The translations under genes and the position numbers were made by a program. Positions 32,390 through 43,980 of a DNA stretch of 64,000 nt are shown one piece after another. Below the pieces are notes generated by a model. That model had not been told where the DNA came from and did no database searches. It was given only the letters and a program-made list of their open reading frames with translations. Every line of letters starts with the position of its first letter. The stretch's first letter is position 1. Source of the DNA: Manis javanica (taxonomy: Eukaryota > Chordata > Mammalia > Pholidota > Manidae). The stretch is taken from positions 15,898,001 to 15,962,000 of the forward strand of contig NC_133158.1 in NCBI RefSeq assembly GCF_040802235.1, in the 5' to 3' direction.

Positions 32390-32600
32390 CTGAGTAGTTA
32401 GACCGACAGGTGGTAGCATTAGGCCAACCTGGGTTTGAATCCTTGCTGGGCTACATGGGAACATTCAAGCTTTGCTGTCTCTGTTTCCTCATCTGTGCAA
32501 TGGTACAAACAGTTACTTTCTATTCATGTTGGTGTGAAGATTTGGTGAGAATTAGTATGGAAAGGGCCAAGCACTTGGTAAACACTCAGTATACGGTGTC
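32390..32600 (+). mobile_element. MIR SINE
   Basis: 'aacctgggtttgaatccttgctgggctac', 'ctgtttcctcatctgtgcaatgg', 'gaagatttggtgagaattagtatgg', 'aagcacttggtaaacactcag'. Full forward MIR order. Confidence 0.82.
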
Positions 32601-33244
32601 CATTGAGAACAGTATTGCCAAACCCATTACTGCTGCTGCACTATAAATGCAGTGGCTACGTGCATAGCAGATTGCACGAGCTGAGGAAGGTTGTGTAGGA
32701 GAAGCCATGCTTGGCTTGTGCTTGGAGTAATCCAGCCAGCTGATTTCCAAGGGCTCTCTGACTCTCTCAGCCGATCACGCTGCCTGAAGCCGCTCCAGTC
32801 AGCATTACACTGTAATCTCTCACTTCAGCTTCGTATCAGAAGCTGTCTTCCTAAACCACATCTCCCCCTTTAAGGCCGTCTTTCTTCAGGGAATGAGGCT
32901 GTTGCTGATTAGAAGTTGTTGAAATTGCCATCAAAACATTTGGAAAGTTTCATCATTCTTACTAAAGAAAGGTCAGCTTGACTCAGTAGCTGTCTCATTC
33001 ATTTCCATGGATGCTTAATTCGTGGCTGTTCCACACGTGAGCCTGTTTATTAAAGATTTTGACTTCCTATCTTCTCTGGGCCATCCAAATGGAATGCTGC
33101 CCTGGACGGGGAGGGATCACCCTAAACCCAGTGATATTTTTGCAGTCTCACTTGTCTTGTCAGGCTCTAGATAATTTAACTGTCTTTCACCATGAGCATG
33201 ACAGGTGACTCACCAGGGGCGGTTTTGTGTTAGATCTTAGATGG
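32601..33244. other. Low-copy sequence, possible conserved non-coding stretch
   Basis: Positions 32,900-33,240 look non-repetitive and balanced in composition, in the style of conserved vertebrate non-coding DNA. No ORF. Conservation not testable here. Confidence 0.3.
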
Positions 33245-33460
33245 AGCAGAATCTTGTAGCCTAATGAATAAAATGGATCTCTGTTTAATAACTGCCTGTG
33301 TTCAAATCCCAGTTTTGTCAATTAGATATCTCTGTGACTTTGAGCAAGATATTTAGACATTTGTTGCCTCAGTTTATCCATCTTTGAAATGGAACCTACA
33401 CATAGGATAATGATTAAATAAGTTAATGTTTCTAAAACCCTTCAATAAGTTAAAATGAAT
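33245..33460 (+). mobile_element. MIR SINE
   Basis: 'tgttcaaatcccagttttgtcaatt', 'gactttgagcaagatatttagac', 'tgcctcagtttatccatctttgaaatgg', 'ataatgattaaataagttaatg'. Forward MIR. Confidence 0.75.
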
Positions 33461-33609
33461 AGTAAATAATATTTGCCTGTTGCTACAGATTTACTTTGTG
33501 TCACTATAGTAAGCCCTTTACATTTAACAGGTAAATTTGTCACATCACTAGATCAATGAAGTAAAGTAGCATGCTAGAAATAGAAAATGATGATATTAAT
33601 AATAATAAT

Positions 33610-33830
33610 ATACACACTAGGCACTACAGTACTATCTCTAATCTCACCAAACTGAAATAAATATTGAGTTCTATTATAACCTTGATTTTGCACATGGGTA
33701 AACTGATACAGAAAGTGTAAGTATCTTGCCAAAGGCACATGACTAGTAAGTGGCAGGGTGGAAATTCAAATTCTATCATCCTTAACTCCAGATCCTAAGC
33801 TCTCAATTGCCCACCAACTCAAAACCAAAT
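33610..33830 (-). mobile_element. MIR SINE
   Basis: Reverse MIR: 'ttttgcacatgggtaaactgatacagaaag', 'tatcttgccaaaggcacatgactagtaagtggcagggtgg'. A (TAA)n run (33,596-33,610) sits at its left edge. Confidence 0.7.
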
Positions 33831-34414
33831 AAATATTACATCATAAAATGAAGGTGACAGTGTTCAAATTTTCTAGAAGCCTGGGTCAATACCACTTTTC
33901 TCTCTAGGCAAAATAATACTAAATGGGAGGTGGGTAAATGGAATGGAGAGTTATGAAAGCTCCCAGTTGGCTCTATGGCCAGCCCAGTGTGCTCCATGGA
34001 AGTGAGAGATTGTTTCCAGAGTAGAAAATGACTCCATTAGTAATAGGTTTTAAAAACTATAGAGTCAGCACCTTCCAGAAGATACTTAGTTGGGTAATAA
34101 AAAAAGAAGTGGAGGCTTTTATAGCATCCAATTATGTGACAAGTGAGTTACATTTAAAGGTACTGAAAAAAATTAGTCCAAATGTGACCTGAGGAGTGTG
34201 AGCAGTTGTAACTGATACACATATTAAGCTCTTTTAAAACCCATGGGGGAGGTGAAGAAGCCATAAAGAATTTAGTGTGCAAGTTGACTTAAGCTTGGTA
34301 AGTCTGCATGTAATCAGTGTCTGCTAGTGCCCAGAGACATAAGGGAAGGGTGAGGCTTGTAGCCCTCATTCATCTGCTATATGCCAGCTCCTATATGGCA
34401 AGTCCTTCCCAACA
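33831..34414. other. No recognised feature
   Basis: Low-copy sequence. Confidence 0.5.
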
Positions 34415-34615
34415 TTTTTTCTGGTCCACAGTAAAGTGTTTTTGTTGGAACATTTATCAACCCCATTTTACAAATGAGGGAATTGAAACTGGGAAATCAT
34501 AAGCCCAAGGTCTTATCCCTGGTAGGGAATCCATACAAGTAAGGGCCCACACTGAGGTCTGTATATTTGAGAGGCAGCGTGCTTTCCACCATGTCACACT
34601 GTCTTTCTAAAAAGA
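34415..34615 (-). mobile_element. MIR-like fragment
   Basis: 'ccattttacaaatgagggaattgaaactggg' and 'aagcccaaggtcttatccctgg' are the reverse of the MIR 3' half; 'gaggcagcgtgctttccacc' closes it. Confidence 0.65.
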
Positions 34616-34904
34616 GGCCGTAAGAGAAATTACAGGGGAAATGATTTTATTTTCTTTGCACAATGTCATGTTTAGGTAGAGATGTAAATTTTTTTTAGAG
34701 GTAGGGACAAACCGAAGCTTTGCTATTATGGAAATACCTATGGAAACACAGCCTAATGAGAAAGATTCGGGAAAATCCCTTCAAGATACTAAGTTCCAGA
34801 GAAGCATTTGTGTATTTTTCTTTATATCTTAGTGTTTATGCCAAGCTCATATAGAGTACCTACTCCATAAACATTTACTCGGTTGGCTTGAGTTTTGTTC
34901 AAGT
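34616..34904. other. No recognised feature
   Basis: Low-copy AT-rich sequence. Confidence 0.5.
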
Positions 34905-35035
34905 TCCCTTATCCATTAGGTAGAGCCAAATACATTTTAAGTTCCTTGAACCCCGGGAGAATATCTGGCATTTCTTCTGTACCCACTTCCTCCTCCAAAG
35001 CACAATGGCAGCATGTAGGTGCTCAAATCAATGAA
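34905..35035 (+). mobile_element. L2 3'-end fragment
   Basis: 'taagttccttgaaccccgggagaatatc', 'tgtacccacttcc', 'gtaggtgctcaaatcaatg' resemble the L2 3' terminus. Weak. Confidence 0.45.
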
Positions 35036-35562
35036 ATTGGTACCGACCCCACAGGAAATTCTGTTACAGTAGGCTACAAGTTTACCATCTGCATTTTGAG
35101 AGGCCTTGAAGGACTGAGTTGAATATTGACACCAACCTACACTAAAATAGTAGCTGTATTCTTGGAAATTTTGATTAAGCAAGATTGAGAGAATAAACAC
35201 TGCTAGGCATGTAAATTTTAAAAATAAGACTCAGCTTACTGTGAATCTATATACACAAAGGAGAAATGATAGAGACCTAAAAGAATGGTTCAACTGTCCT
35301 ATCTTCTTGGAATTCTAAAATTATAGCATTTGTTATGTTCACCCTTGTGTGGAATTGGCTTAGTAACTAGAACAAGTGGCCAGAAACTTGAGAATCATCT
35401 TTTTTGTGTGCTTAAGGTGTTGTTTTGATTTGCTCTTTGAGAATTTCTTTCTCTTTTTCTTTGGTCAAAGGATTCTAGTAATGTAGGAAAGTTTGGGAAT
35501 GAGGTGTCTCAGGACTCAAGAGTAATGAGTGCATAGATTCCTATAGCAGAGGAAGGGGACAG
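35036..35562. other. No recognised feature
   Basis: Low-copy sequence. Confidence 0.5.
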
Positions 35563-36004
35563 TGGTAAGCAAAATAACAGCTCCCCTAAAGATGCCCAGG
35601 TGCTGATCCCCAAAACCTGTGAATATGTTGCCTGGATATGGCAAAAGGGATTTCACGGATGTGATTAAGGTAAGAGTCTTGAGATGGGAACATTTCCCTG
35701 GACTACCCAGATGGACTCATTGTAATCCCAGGGACCCTTCCAAGATGGAGAGAGTCAGAGGAGACGCGGCAGTGGAGCAGAAGCCCGGGAGATGAGGTCG
35801 CTCAGCTTGCCGACAGGAGCAGCCGCGCTCAAGGAATGCAGGCAGCCTCTAGGTCCTGAGAAAGGCCGGGGACAGGTTCTTCCTTGGAGCCTCCAGACGT
35901 GACACAGTGAGACTGCTGTGCTCAGAGTGTGACCTCATGCATTTGTGTTTTCTGAGCCACCTAGCTTGTGCTCATTTGTTACAGCAGCCATAGGAAAACA
36001 ATGC
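35563..36004 (+). mobile_element. MaLR LTR (MLT1-like)
   Basis: 'gatgcccaggtgctgatccccaaaacctgtgaatatgttgcc', 'atggcaaaagggatttcacggatgtgattaaggtaagagtcttgagatggg', 'ggactacccagatggactcattgtaatcc', ending 'ttgttacagcagccataggaaaac'. Internal part GC-rich with CpGs at 35,760-35,880. Confidence 0.78.
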
Positions 36005-36131
36005 AGTGAGTGGTAAGTTCCTCATCCACAACCTCTGCCAAAGAGAGGGGCATTTCCTGCTGTAAACTGAAGAAAATATTCTATCTGACTGGAAGCCCAA
36101 ATATCATCTTTGGCTTCTTATGATTTACTTA
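36005..36131. other. No recognised feature
   Basis: Short low-copy spacer between two repeats. Confidence 0.5.
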
Positions 36132-36358
36132 AGGGTTTCTTAGCCTCAGCACTCTTAACATTTATCCAGATCCTACCTTGCTGTGGGGCTGTCCTGTGCA
36201 CTGTAGGACGCTGAACAGCACCCCTGGCCCCCACCCACTCTTTCACCACTAGCACCCCTTCCCTGAACTGTGACAATCAAAAATGTCTCCAGACATTGCC
36301 AAAGGTCCCCCGGTGGGAGAAAGGGCAGCCAAATTGTTCCCGGGCTGAGAACCCCTGC
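36132..36358 (+). mobile_element. MER20 hAT element
   Basis: 'gggctgtcctgtgcactgtaggacgctgaacagcacccctggcccccacccact' and 'tgacaatcaaaaatgtctccagacattgccaaaggtcccccggtggg' follow MER20 closely. Both ends are present ('agggtttcttagcctcagcac' and 'gggctgagaacccctg'). Confidence 0.87.
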
Positions 36359-37100
36359 TCTAGCTTAATCATATGCACCTTGACGATAAAATTTCTGATG
36401 ACAGTGAACAAGCTCTCTTTCTCCCATGATCCCAATTCATAAATTAGCCAAACCTTGAGACACACAAGCTATGCTTTAGTCAGAGTCATTTTGCTGCTCA
36501 ATTACAAGGCAAAAAAATCCTTGCCTCTAGACCAGATGAAATAATCTCACTGCTTGTACCAAGAGATCAGACAGGATTTATTTGTGGATGAAACTTGGCT
36601 GATAACCCAAGGCAAGTTATTAATCTCCTCAGCCCAGCCAGCTAACACATTAAGCCTGTTATTCTCAGTAGGTACCAAATAAAGTGTTTTATCAACTTGA
36701 GCAGGGTACCTCTGTGCCCTTCCTCTTAATTTGAGGAAGTTAATTGGGAATCCAACTCATAATTATTATTGGTTCAAAAATCCCAAGATGATTTTGGGAT
36801 GAAATATGGTAAAGTCTATGTTAAGTGTTAAAAAATATATATGCTCATGTCATTGGACATGGAAGTCATGCAGCCTCTACACAGCCAGTCCTCCCTTCTC
36901 CGAGTTAACCTGTGTGCCAAAGGATGCCTGAATTCAAGAGACAGAGGCGGAGAGAGACCGGCTCCGGGTCATTTTCCCCCAAAAGGGCCTGTTACGGAAT
37001 AGGTAGGTTTGGCAAAGAGGGAGGAGGCAGGAGGGAAGGAGGGAAAGAGAATCTAAATGAGCATGAATTAATGTCAGCTAGGATGGAAGCATAAGGATGA
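36359..37100. other. No recognised feature
   Basis: Low-copy sequence with a GA-rich stretch at 37,011-37,055. Confidence 0.5.
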
Positions 37101-37453
37101 TGTTAGAGCCTGAATGTTTGGTCCCCACAAAAATTCATGTGTTGAAGGCCTAAGCCCCAGGGTGATGGTGTTTGGAGATGAGGCCTTTGGCAGGCAATTA
37201 GGTTTAGATGAGGTCATAAAAAGGTGGCCCCCTTGATGGGATTTTCCTTAAAAGAAGAAGAACAGAGCAGAGCTCCCTCTCCAACATTCAAGGACGTGGC
37301 AAAAAGGCAGCTGTCTACAAGCGAGGAAGAGGGCCCCCATCAAGAACGCAACCATGCTGGCAGCCTAATCTAGGAACTGTGAGAAATAAACGTCTGCTGT
37401 TTACACCACGCAGTCAATGGTGTGTTTCATGGCATCCTGAGCAGACTAAGACA
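37101..37453 (+). mobile_element. MaLR LTR (MST/MLT1-like), complete
   Basis: Begins TGTTAGAGCCTGAATG, has 'aaaattcatgtgttgaaggcctaagcccc', 'gtgtttggagatgaggcctttggcaggcaattagg', 'gatgaggtcataaaaaggtgg', a polyadenylation-type 'gagaaataaacg', and ends 'gcagactaagaca'. 353 bp, standard solo LTR. Confidence 0.87.
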
Positions 37454-37967
37454 GACGAGGGGCGCCAAACCACAGAGCTAGAAACGTGACAGCACCTTTG
37501 ACTCTCTGGGAGTGACCGCCAGCATCAACAGCAAGCATGAGACCTCTGGCTTCTTGATTAGTGTTTTGAATTATATAAAAATGAAAATAATGTGCTGGGT
37601 TGAAGACAGGAGCTATTCTCATTAGCTGTCTGATCATGGGCAGGTCTGTTTGTTGCGTTACGTTTTGGGTCCCCTTACTAAAGTGGAAATAATGTCACCT
37701 GCCTTGAAAGAGCATCATGAGAAGAGCACAAACTCATGGAACTGAGAGTCCAGGTCTGCGGCAGGCACTCAGTCAGGGCAAGCCAGCGCGCCCCCACTCG
37801 CCTCATCCTGCTCACTTTCAAACAGGTCCGACCTAGACGAACCAGGCCTAGCTAGCCTGTGAGTGTGAATGAGGGTATGTGGTATTTAAGCCTGTTGTGG
37901 ATAGTTACCAACCCTCATGCACTCAAGCATGAAGGGCAGTCCTTATAGGGTCTCTTCATGGTAAATG
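37454..37967. other. Low-copy sequence with a possible MIR scrap
   Basis: 37,660-37,745 may be MIR 3' sequence ('taaagtggaaataatgtcacctgcc'). Nothing else recognised. Confidence 0.4.
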
Positions 37968-38274
37968 CAGTTGGCCCTTGAACAACAGGGATTTGAATAG
38001 CATGGATCCACTTATACACAGCATGTTTTAGAGATTTGCAACAATTTGAAAAAACATTTTCTTTTCTCTACCTTCCTTTATTGTTCAGGTACAGTAGGTA
38101 ATACATGCAACATACCAAATAGGTTAATCAGCGGCTTATGTTATTGGAAAGGCTTCTGGTCAGCATTGGGCTATTAGTAGTTCAGTGTGGGGGGAGTCCA
38201 AAGTTATATGTGGACTTTCCACTGCTCAGGGGCTGGGCGCCCTAGCCCTCATGTTATTCAAGAGTCTGCACACC
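37968..38274 (+). mobile_element. Tigger/MER-type pogo-like DNA transposon (non-autonomous)
   Basis: Starts TTGGCCCTTGAACAACAGGG and ends in its inverted counterpart (CATGTTATTCAAGAGTCTGCA), giving terminal inverted repeats of about 20 bp. Internal 'attttcttttctctacc', 'tatgttattggaaaggcttctggtc', 'gggctattagtagttcagt' and 'tggggggagtccaaagttatatgtgg' fit a Tigger-family internal-deletion element. Orientation is arbitrary. Confidence 0.78.
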
Positions 38275-41200
38275 CTGATTTTGCACACCCATCTTCTAGC
38301 TCCCATTCTTCTGGTAATTCCACCTTGGTTCTCCATTAAGAAGTCACTTTTTCCTCACTGTTAGTCTGGGGGTTTCAGTGGGAGCTGCCCACACCCTGTC
38401 CCATACACACACACACACACACACCTGACTCCAGGAAAGAACACTTCCTTGGGTCTGGCCAATAAGTTACCAGTAACCATTACCCAAACCAGACCAGAGG
38501 GAATCAGTTTCAGGAATACTGTTAGCACTCTTAGGAAAGGGAAAGACCTCTGTCTCCTGGGACTGCTGGTTCTAAGTATAGCATAAGCCTGGAGCTATCA
38601 GGGGCTGCCATGATGAGAAGGCCTATGTGAAACTAAAAGTCACTGCAGAGGAAAGAAAGCTGAGAGAGATGGAGAGACACTGAAAGCAACAGGTTCCCTG
38701 GATCCAGCTGTTCCTGAAGCTCCTTGGCCCCTTGATTTCCCAGGGGTCTGAGCCAATTTGTGTTTAAATCAGAATGAATTTGGTATCTCTCACTTAATGC
38801 AGAAAGGCTCCTGAGGAATATAGCCTCCCACAAGTATTTCAGAGTTTCACCTTGAGGTGATTTTACCTGTGTTCATCACATAGTTTTCCCAGCCAGAGAG
38901 AACACAGCTGCTGTTCAAATGCTGTTGGAACCATCCCAGGGCTAGTTGGTTAGGAACGTGTACTGATGGCCACGCTTCCACCACCACTTCCATACGACTA
39001 AGAGCCGGACCACAGCCACTGTCGCAGTGCTAGTCATAAAGAAGTTCACATCAGCCAAACAATGCCCCAGTCCCCTTGAAACTCTTAATGCTAAATCATT
39101 CCTTTCTAATACCCAAGGAGAATTCTCCTTCCTTCCATGTGATATGGAGTGAGGGATTCGGAGGTAACCTGATTTTATCCAGAAAAAAGTTCCAACTGTT
39201 AGTTGCTTCCTGACATCCCCAAACACGAAACATTTGCAGCTACTTTTCTCCCTTCTGCGACAATCCTATGTTCTCTTCCAGAGGCCCAGCCAGCACTTGG
39301 ACTAAAATAGCATTTGAGAGGTTTTTCTAATCAGGGAGTTAAAAGAAACAGATAACAAAAAAGAAAGAAAGAAAGCAGGGGCAGCTGAAGTGTAAGGTCC
39401 GAATGGTGGGCTGTCATGATTTGTGGTAAATACAGCAACATAGCATTTAGAAAGGAGAGTGACTAATGAGAGGTTTCATTTTATTCACAAACTTTTTCCT
39501 GATGCAAAAAATATAACTTTATCTTGCTATTTAACTGCCAAACAAACTTTGAAAAACATATCTATAGGAATAATGAATCACTTGGACACTGACATCAAAA
39601 TGAGCATAGATACTTGGGAACTAGCAAAATCTGTGTGCATGATTGACATGCCAAGCTAGCCTTTTGTGTCTGCAATCACTGTCTGCCTTTCTGAGAGCAG
39701 ATATCCTTCTTTATTATTTATATAAGGTGGATCCTTCTGAGCTGTTTTGGCAATATTTCGTACTTCTGTTATACTTTTCATAACTTCAGTTAATTTCTGT
39801 CAAACCTATGTTTTGACACATTTCAAGTCAAAACCTATGTCCTGAATGAGTGACTATCATTTTAAAAGGTCTAGACAGGAAGAAAGAAAAAAATGAAATA
39901 TGGGCAAGACTAAGAAGTTCCAGTGATACCCTGCTGAAATAATCCCATCAATGTTATTTCTCTCTCACTTTTGTACCAGTGAGAACTCAGGGAGTTTGGA
40001 ATACCACTTTTTGAAATAAAGCTGTAAGGTGGATTCAACAATTAGATATGCTCTATTCTCTTAACAGTGATTCATTCCAAAATCACTAAGCTGGTAAGGC
40101 ATCTGCCATGTGTCTCAAAAGCAGAGACCGCAGTTTCCAAATGTACTGGACCCCTTTCTCCTACATTCCTTTTTGCTTTTTTTTAGGGCTTTTTCCAAAG
40201 GCATCAACACTCTGTTCCTTCCTCCGAGTGAATAGGAAATGTAAGACTCAGGTCTTCATCAGCCTGTCTCTTGAAATGTCTATGTCCCAAGTCCAAGGGA
40301 GAAAAAACAACCACAAACATATTATGATACCTCTGTGTCTCATCTCCAAATCCCACGAGAATCTGATGGCCAGAATCGAGCAAGCTATCCACCTCTGGGT
40401 CCGATCAGCTCATCCAGAGTGACACCATGAAATACGAACATTGTCATTAATAGCCACAGGGTTATTTGGGGTGTAAGTCAGAATCACAGATGGCAGTTTT
40501 AAAAAACCGTACCTGTCATCCCAAACCCAAACAAAGCCCCTTACTCTATCTGCTGCGCTCCCTTGCCACCATTCGCTGATTACAGCTGCCCAATCTGCCC
40601 TCTGAATCCTAGCCTGGAGAAAGCTCATTTTCCTTTAAGTGGAGCTCAGCCAACAGTTGCTTTTTCCAATGCAGATTTCATACAAATAAGGCCCTGAAAC
40701 TTAAAAGGAATCTTTAAACCCCATTAAATAACACAGTGCCTTAGCAGGAGTATCTCCTGGGAAGGGATGTCTTCTATTCAAATGCAATGTTATGACAAGC
40801 ATGACAGACTTGATGGGGATCTGTTCTGACTCATGACATCGCTTAAATTAGGTTAGGTGGGATGTGTGTGGGCATTCCAAGAAAAGCTCCTCAGGGCCCC
40901 AGCCCGATTATTTTTTGTTAATAGCTCTGAATTATAACTGTCTTCTCCTAGGGACAATAAACCCTGTTTCCACCCTGGGTACATCATGGAATGTAATCAT
41001 GTAATACATGATTCCTTACCAGCAGAGCCAGTTGGCCTGCACACATGAAATACTAATTTACTGTTGTATTTCTTCTCCTCTCTCTCTTCTTCCACGAGGC
41101 TAGAGTTGGCTTGCCTCACCACCCAAACTTTAATTCCTCAGAAATGTTACAAGGACCGCTCCTGTTTCCACTGTAAACTTCTCCAAAGGGAAGTGTTCTT

Positions 41201-41765
41201 GGGATGACTTCTAATCCCCATCAAACTCCATTCACACTCCACATTTCTTTGGGGGCAAAGTCTCAACTTGCATGTGATCGTTATTGGTTATTATCGGAGG
41301 TGTAAAAAATCAACTCTTCAATTTAGTGCATCCTGTCAATTTTTAGCTGTAGACTAAGTCTGCCTTTTTATTTTTGATGCAATCATTTTGATGCAAGGAC
41401 TAGTTGTTTGCAAATCATTAGGACTCAGTTTCTGTCTGTGTCTTGGTGCTGCTTTCCTGTCAATTGCCTGGCAGCTGCAATATCACATGCTCCCAGCTCT
41501 AAGCCAGAAGAGGGCAAGATCCCATTTTCCGTTAGATCCAACAAAAATCCCAGAACTTCTGTTTGCTTAGTTTCAGTCACCGTAGTTAATGGACAAGCCT
41601 AGTCCGTAAGCCTGCCCTGGGGGCGAGAGGGTGAGGTCCACCCTACCTGAGCTACAGGGGGTAACGTAAGAGTTGAGGTGTTTCTCCAAAGGGAAACCCA
41701 AGGCAGGGCATGAGAAGAAAGGGGTATGATGCTGGGCTGCATGAACACAGAGTCCACATACAATC
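38275..41765. other. Long low-copy stretch
   Basis: 3.5 kb without a named transposon, unusual for this window. Holds a (CA)n at 38,402-38,424 and a GAAA repeat at 39,361-39,376. Positions 40,620-41,250 look non-repetitive with a balanced composition and could be conserved non-coding DNA. The longest frames (104 and 94 codons) show no domain. Confidence 0.4.
38402..38424 (+). repeat. (CA)n microsatellite
   Basis: About ten CA units. Likely polymorphic. Confidence 0.9.
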
Positions 41766-42132
41766 TGTATTAGTTATCTCTCTTTCCCATAACAGAATCC
41801 CATAGTCTGGGTGGCCTAAAGAACAGAAATCTGTTTGATTTTTCTCACGGTTCTGCAGGCTGGAAGTCCAAGACAAAGTGCTGGCTGGGTTGTTTTCCAG
41901 TGAGGCCTCTCACTGCAAGAGGCTTGCAGGGGGCCACTTTCCACATTCTCACAGGGCCTGTCCTTTGTGCTTACACACTAATGGGGTCTCTTCCTCTACT
42001 TATGAGCAGAGCACCCTTATGGTCTCATTTTACCTTAACAACCTTCATAAAGACTCTTGTCTTCAAACAGTCACACTGAGGGTTAAGGCATCAACATATG
42101 ACCTTGGAGGGGGGCACAATTCAGTCCATAAG
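41766..42132 (-). mobile_element. MaLR LTR (MST/MLT1-like)
   Basis: Reverse orientation: 'tgtattagttatctctctttcccataac', 'cggttctgcaggctggaagtccaag', 'cagtgaggcctctcactgcaagagg', 'ttaaggcatcaacatatgaccttggaggggggcac', 'aattcagtccataag'. Explains the 90-codon plus-strand frame. Confidence 0.8.
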
Positions 42133-42329
42133 GTGATGCCAAAAGAATGAGAAAATCAAGATCGTACAGTTAAGGGTAGGGTTGGGACTGGAACTCAGTA
42201 TGATTACTCCTCAAACAATGTTCTCTTTGCTGATTACCTTTTGGTCTCTCTGAATGTCTTTGCCAAGCTTCATGTTTGGAGACAGGGATCAGAAGTTGTC
42301 CAAGAGCCCAGGGTATGAAACCAGCCTGT
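42133..42329. other. No firmly recognised feature
   Basis: 'tacagttaagggtagggttgggactggaactcag' may be a reverse MIR scrap. Confidence 0.4.
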
Positions 42330-42540
42330 CCAAGGTCAGTCTCGCCACTATTAGCATTTTGGGCCCAAATAATTCTTGATGTTGGGGCCGTCCTGTGTAC
42401 TGTAGGATGTCTACCAGCATTCCTAGCCTCAACTCACTAGATGCCAGCAGCACCTTCCCACTCCCCTGTTTGAGCAAGTAAAAATGTCTCCAGATATGGC
42501 CAAACGTCCCCTGAGAGACGAAATCACCCCTGGTCCAGAA
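42330..42540 (+). mobile_element. MER20 hAT element
   Basis: 'ccactattagcattttgggcccaaataattcttgatgttggggccgtcctgtgtactgtaggatg' and 'tgtctccagatatggccaaacgtcccctgagag' match MER20 in order. Confidence 0.87.
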
Positions 42541-42799
42541 TCTGGTCTAGTCAAGTCTTTTGAGTGGCCTGCCTCTCCCTGGTTTACTACCAAATGGCCA
42601 TCCAGAATTCTGAGCTGTCCCTTGGCCTTAGAAGCATCACAGTGAGGAATCACTGTGCATAACAATCGGCTAGATTCACAGGGCCCACATCCAGAGACAA
42701 TAAGTAGCCATATATGGAGCCAAGGACTTTGCATTTTTTAATAAGTACTTTGAGAGCCAGTTCCATGGAGTACTATTGGTCATTTTGCCTCTAGTTGCT
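42541..42799. other. No recognised feature
   Basis: Low-copy sequence between repeats. Confidence 0.5.
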
Positions 42800-43980
42800 T
42801 CATTCAAGATCTATTTACTGAGCATGTACTATGCCAGCAATCATTCTAAAGGCTGGAATAAAAATATCAATTCATTCAAGGAGCTTTCATTGTAGTGGAA
42901 GAGACAAGCAATGTAGTAATAAAAAATATGGCAAGAGATGGGGAAAATCAAACCTAATGGCAGGAGGGTGGTAGAGGGGAAGACCCAGGACTTAAAGTAC
43001 CTATATAAATAGAGGTGACAGGGTGACCTCGATGAGAGAGTAATTTTTGAGCAGCATCCAGAAGATTTGAGGAAGTATGCCAGCACGCAAGTAAGGAAAG
43101 AGCATATTAGAGAGAAAACAGACAGTGCAAAGGCCCTGATGTCAGTCAGTGTCTGTCTTATTCAAGGAGTGACCAAGGAGATGACATGGCTGAGGCAGAG
43201 GAGCCAGAGGAAGAATAGCAGGGGTTAGTGGTTGAGAGCTAGTTGGGGGAGGGAGGGAAATACCACTAGAACTTTTTTATAAATGTTTAAGGACTGCATC
43301 AGATGAAAAGCCATGACCTTGTTTTGAGCAGAGGGGTGATACGAATTAACTTTTATGTCGTGTTGCCAGGCTTCAAATACCATATGGCAGGCAAAGATGG
43401 GAAAACAGAGACTAGTTAGGAGGTTATTAGAAGTGGCTACAAGGGATTCAGTGGTGACATTACTGAGTGTTCTCCATGCAGCGATCTGGATGACAGCCTG
43501 GAAAAACTGGTGGAATAAGTTCCGGGGGAAAGAGAAGACCGTTGGCAAAAATAATTCTTAAAGGAGGCTTGCCAATGAAAAGCAGGAAAAAAAGCTCTAG
43601 GAGGAAGACGAAATGGAACCAAGGGAGATTGTTTTAAAGTGGGAGAGACGTCAGTGGTTTCACACAGCTGGGAACAATTACTAGAGAAGGACGAACTGAT
43701 GACGTAAAAGGGAGTGGAGTGCGCGCGCAGCGTTCGGAGCAGGAGGCAGAGGACGCGCACTCGTGCCCAGCAAAGGTGTTGCCTTTGGGGAGGAGCAGGC
43801 GGTTTGCCACAGTGACCAGAAGGACAGAGCGTGTGGAAAGGTGAGTCAGTGTGGAGTTGGGAGTTTGCAGACGTTCTCTTGTTAGTGTTTTAGTTTCCTC
43901 AAAGAAGGAGACAGCAAGGTGGCCAGCTAAGAACACTGAGCAGGAGATGCGAGCAGTTTGAGCGGTGTCAGGAGGTGACT
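42800..43980 (-). mobile_element. L2 LINE, long fragment
   Basis: Reverse L2 from its 3' terminus inward: 'attcaagatctatttactgagcatgtactatgcc', 'aaggagctttcattgtagtggaagagacaagc', 'gtgcaaaggccctgatg', 'ttttgagcagaggggtgatacg', 'agactagttaggaggttattagaagtgg', then diverged ORF2 up to about 43,980. At 1.2 kb, the longest L2 piece here; the 107-, 107- and 100-codon minus-strand frames are its remnants. Confidence 0.72.

Noticed and set aside
43225..43936. Overlapping minus-strand ORFs of 107, 107 and 100 codons
   Set aside because: They are remnants of the antisense L2 ORF2 in this region, not host genes.
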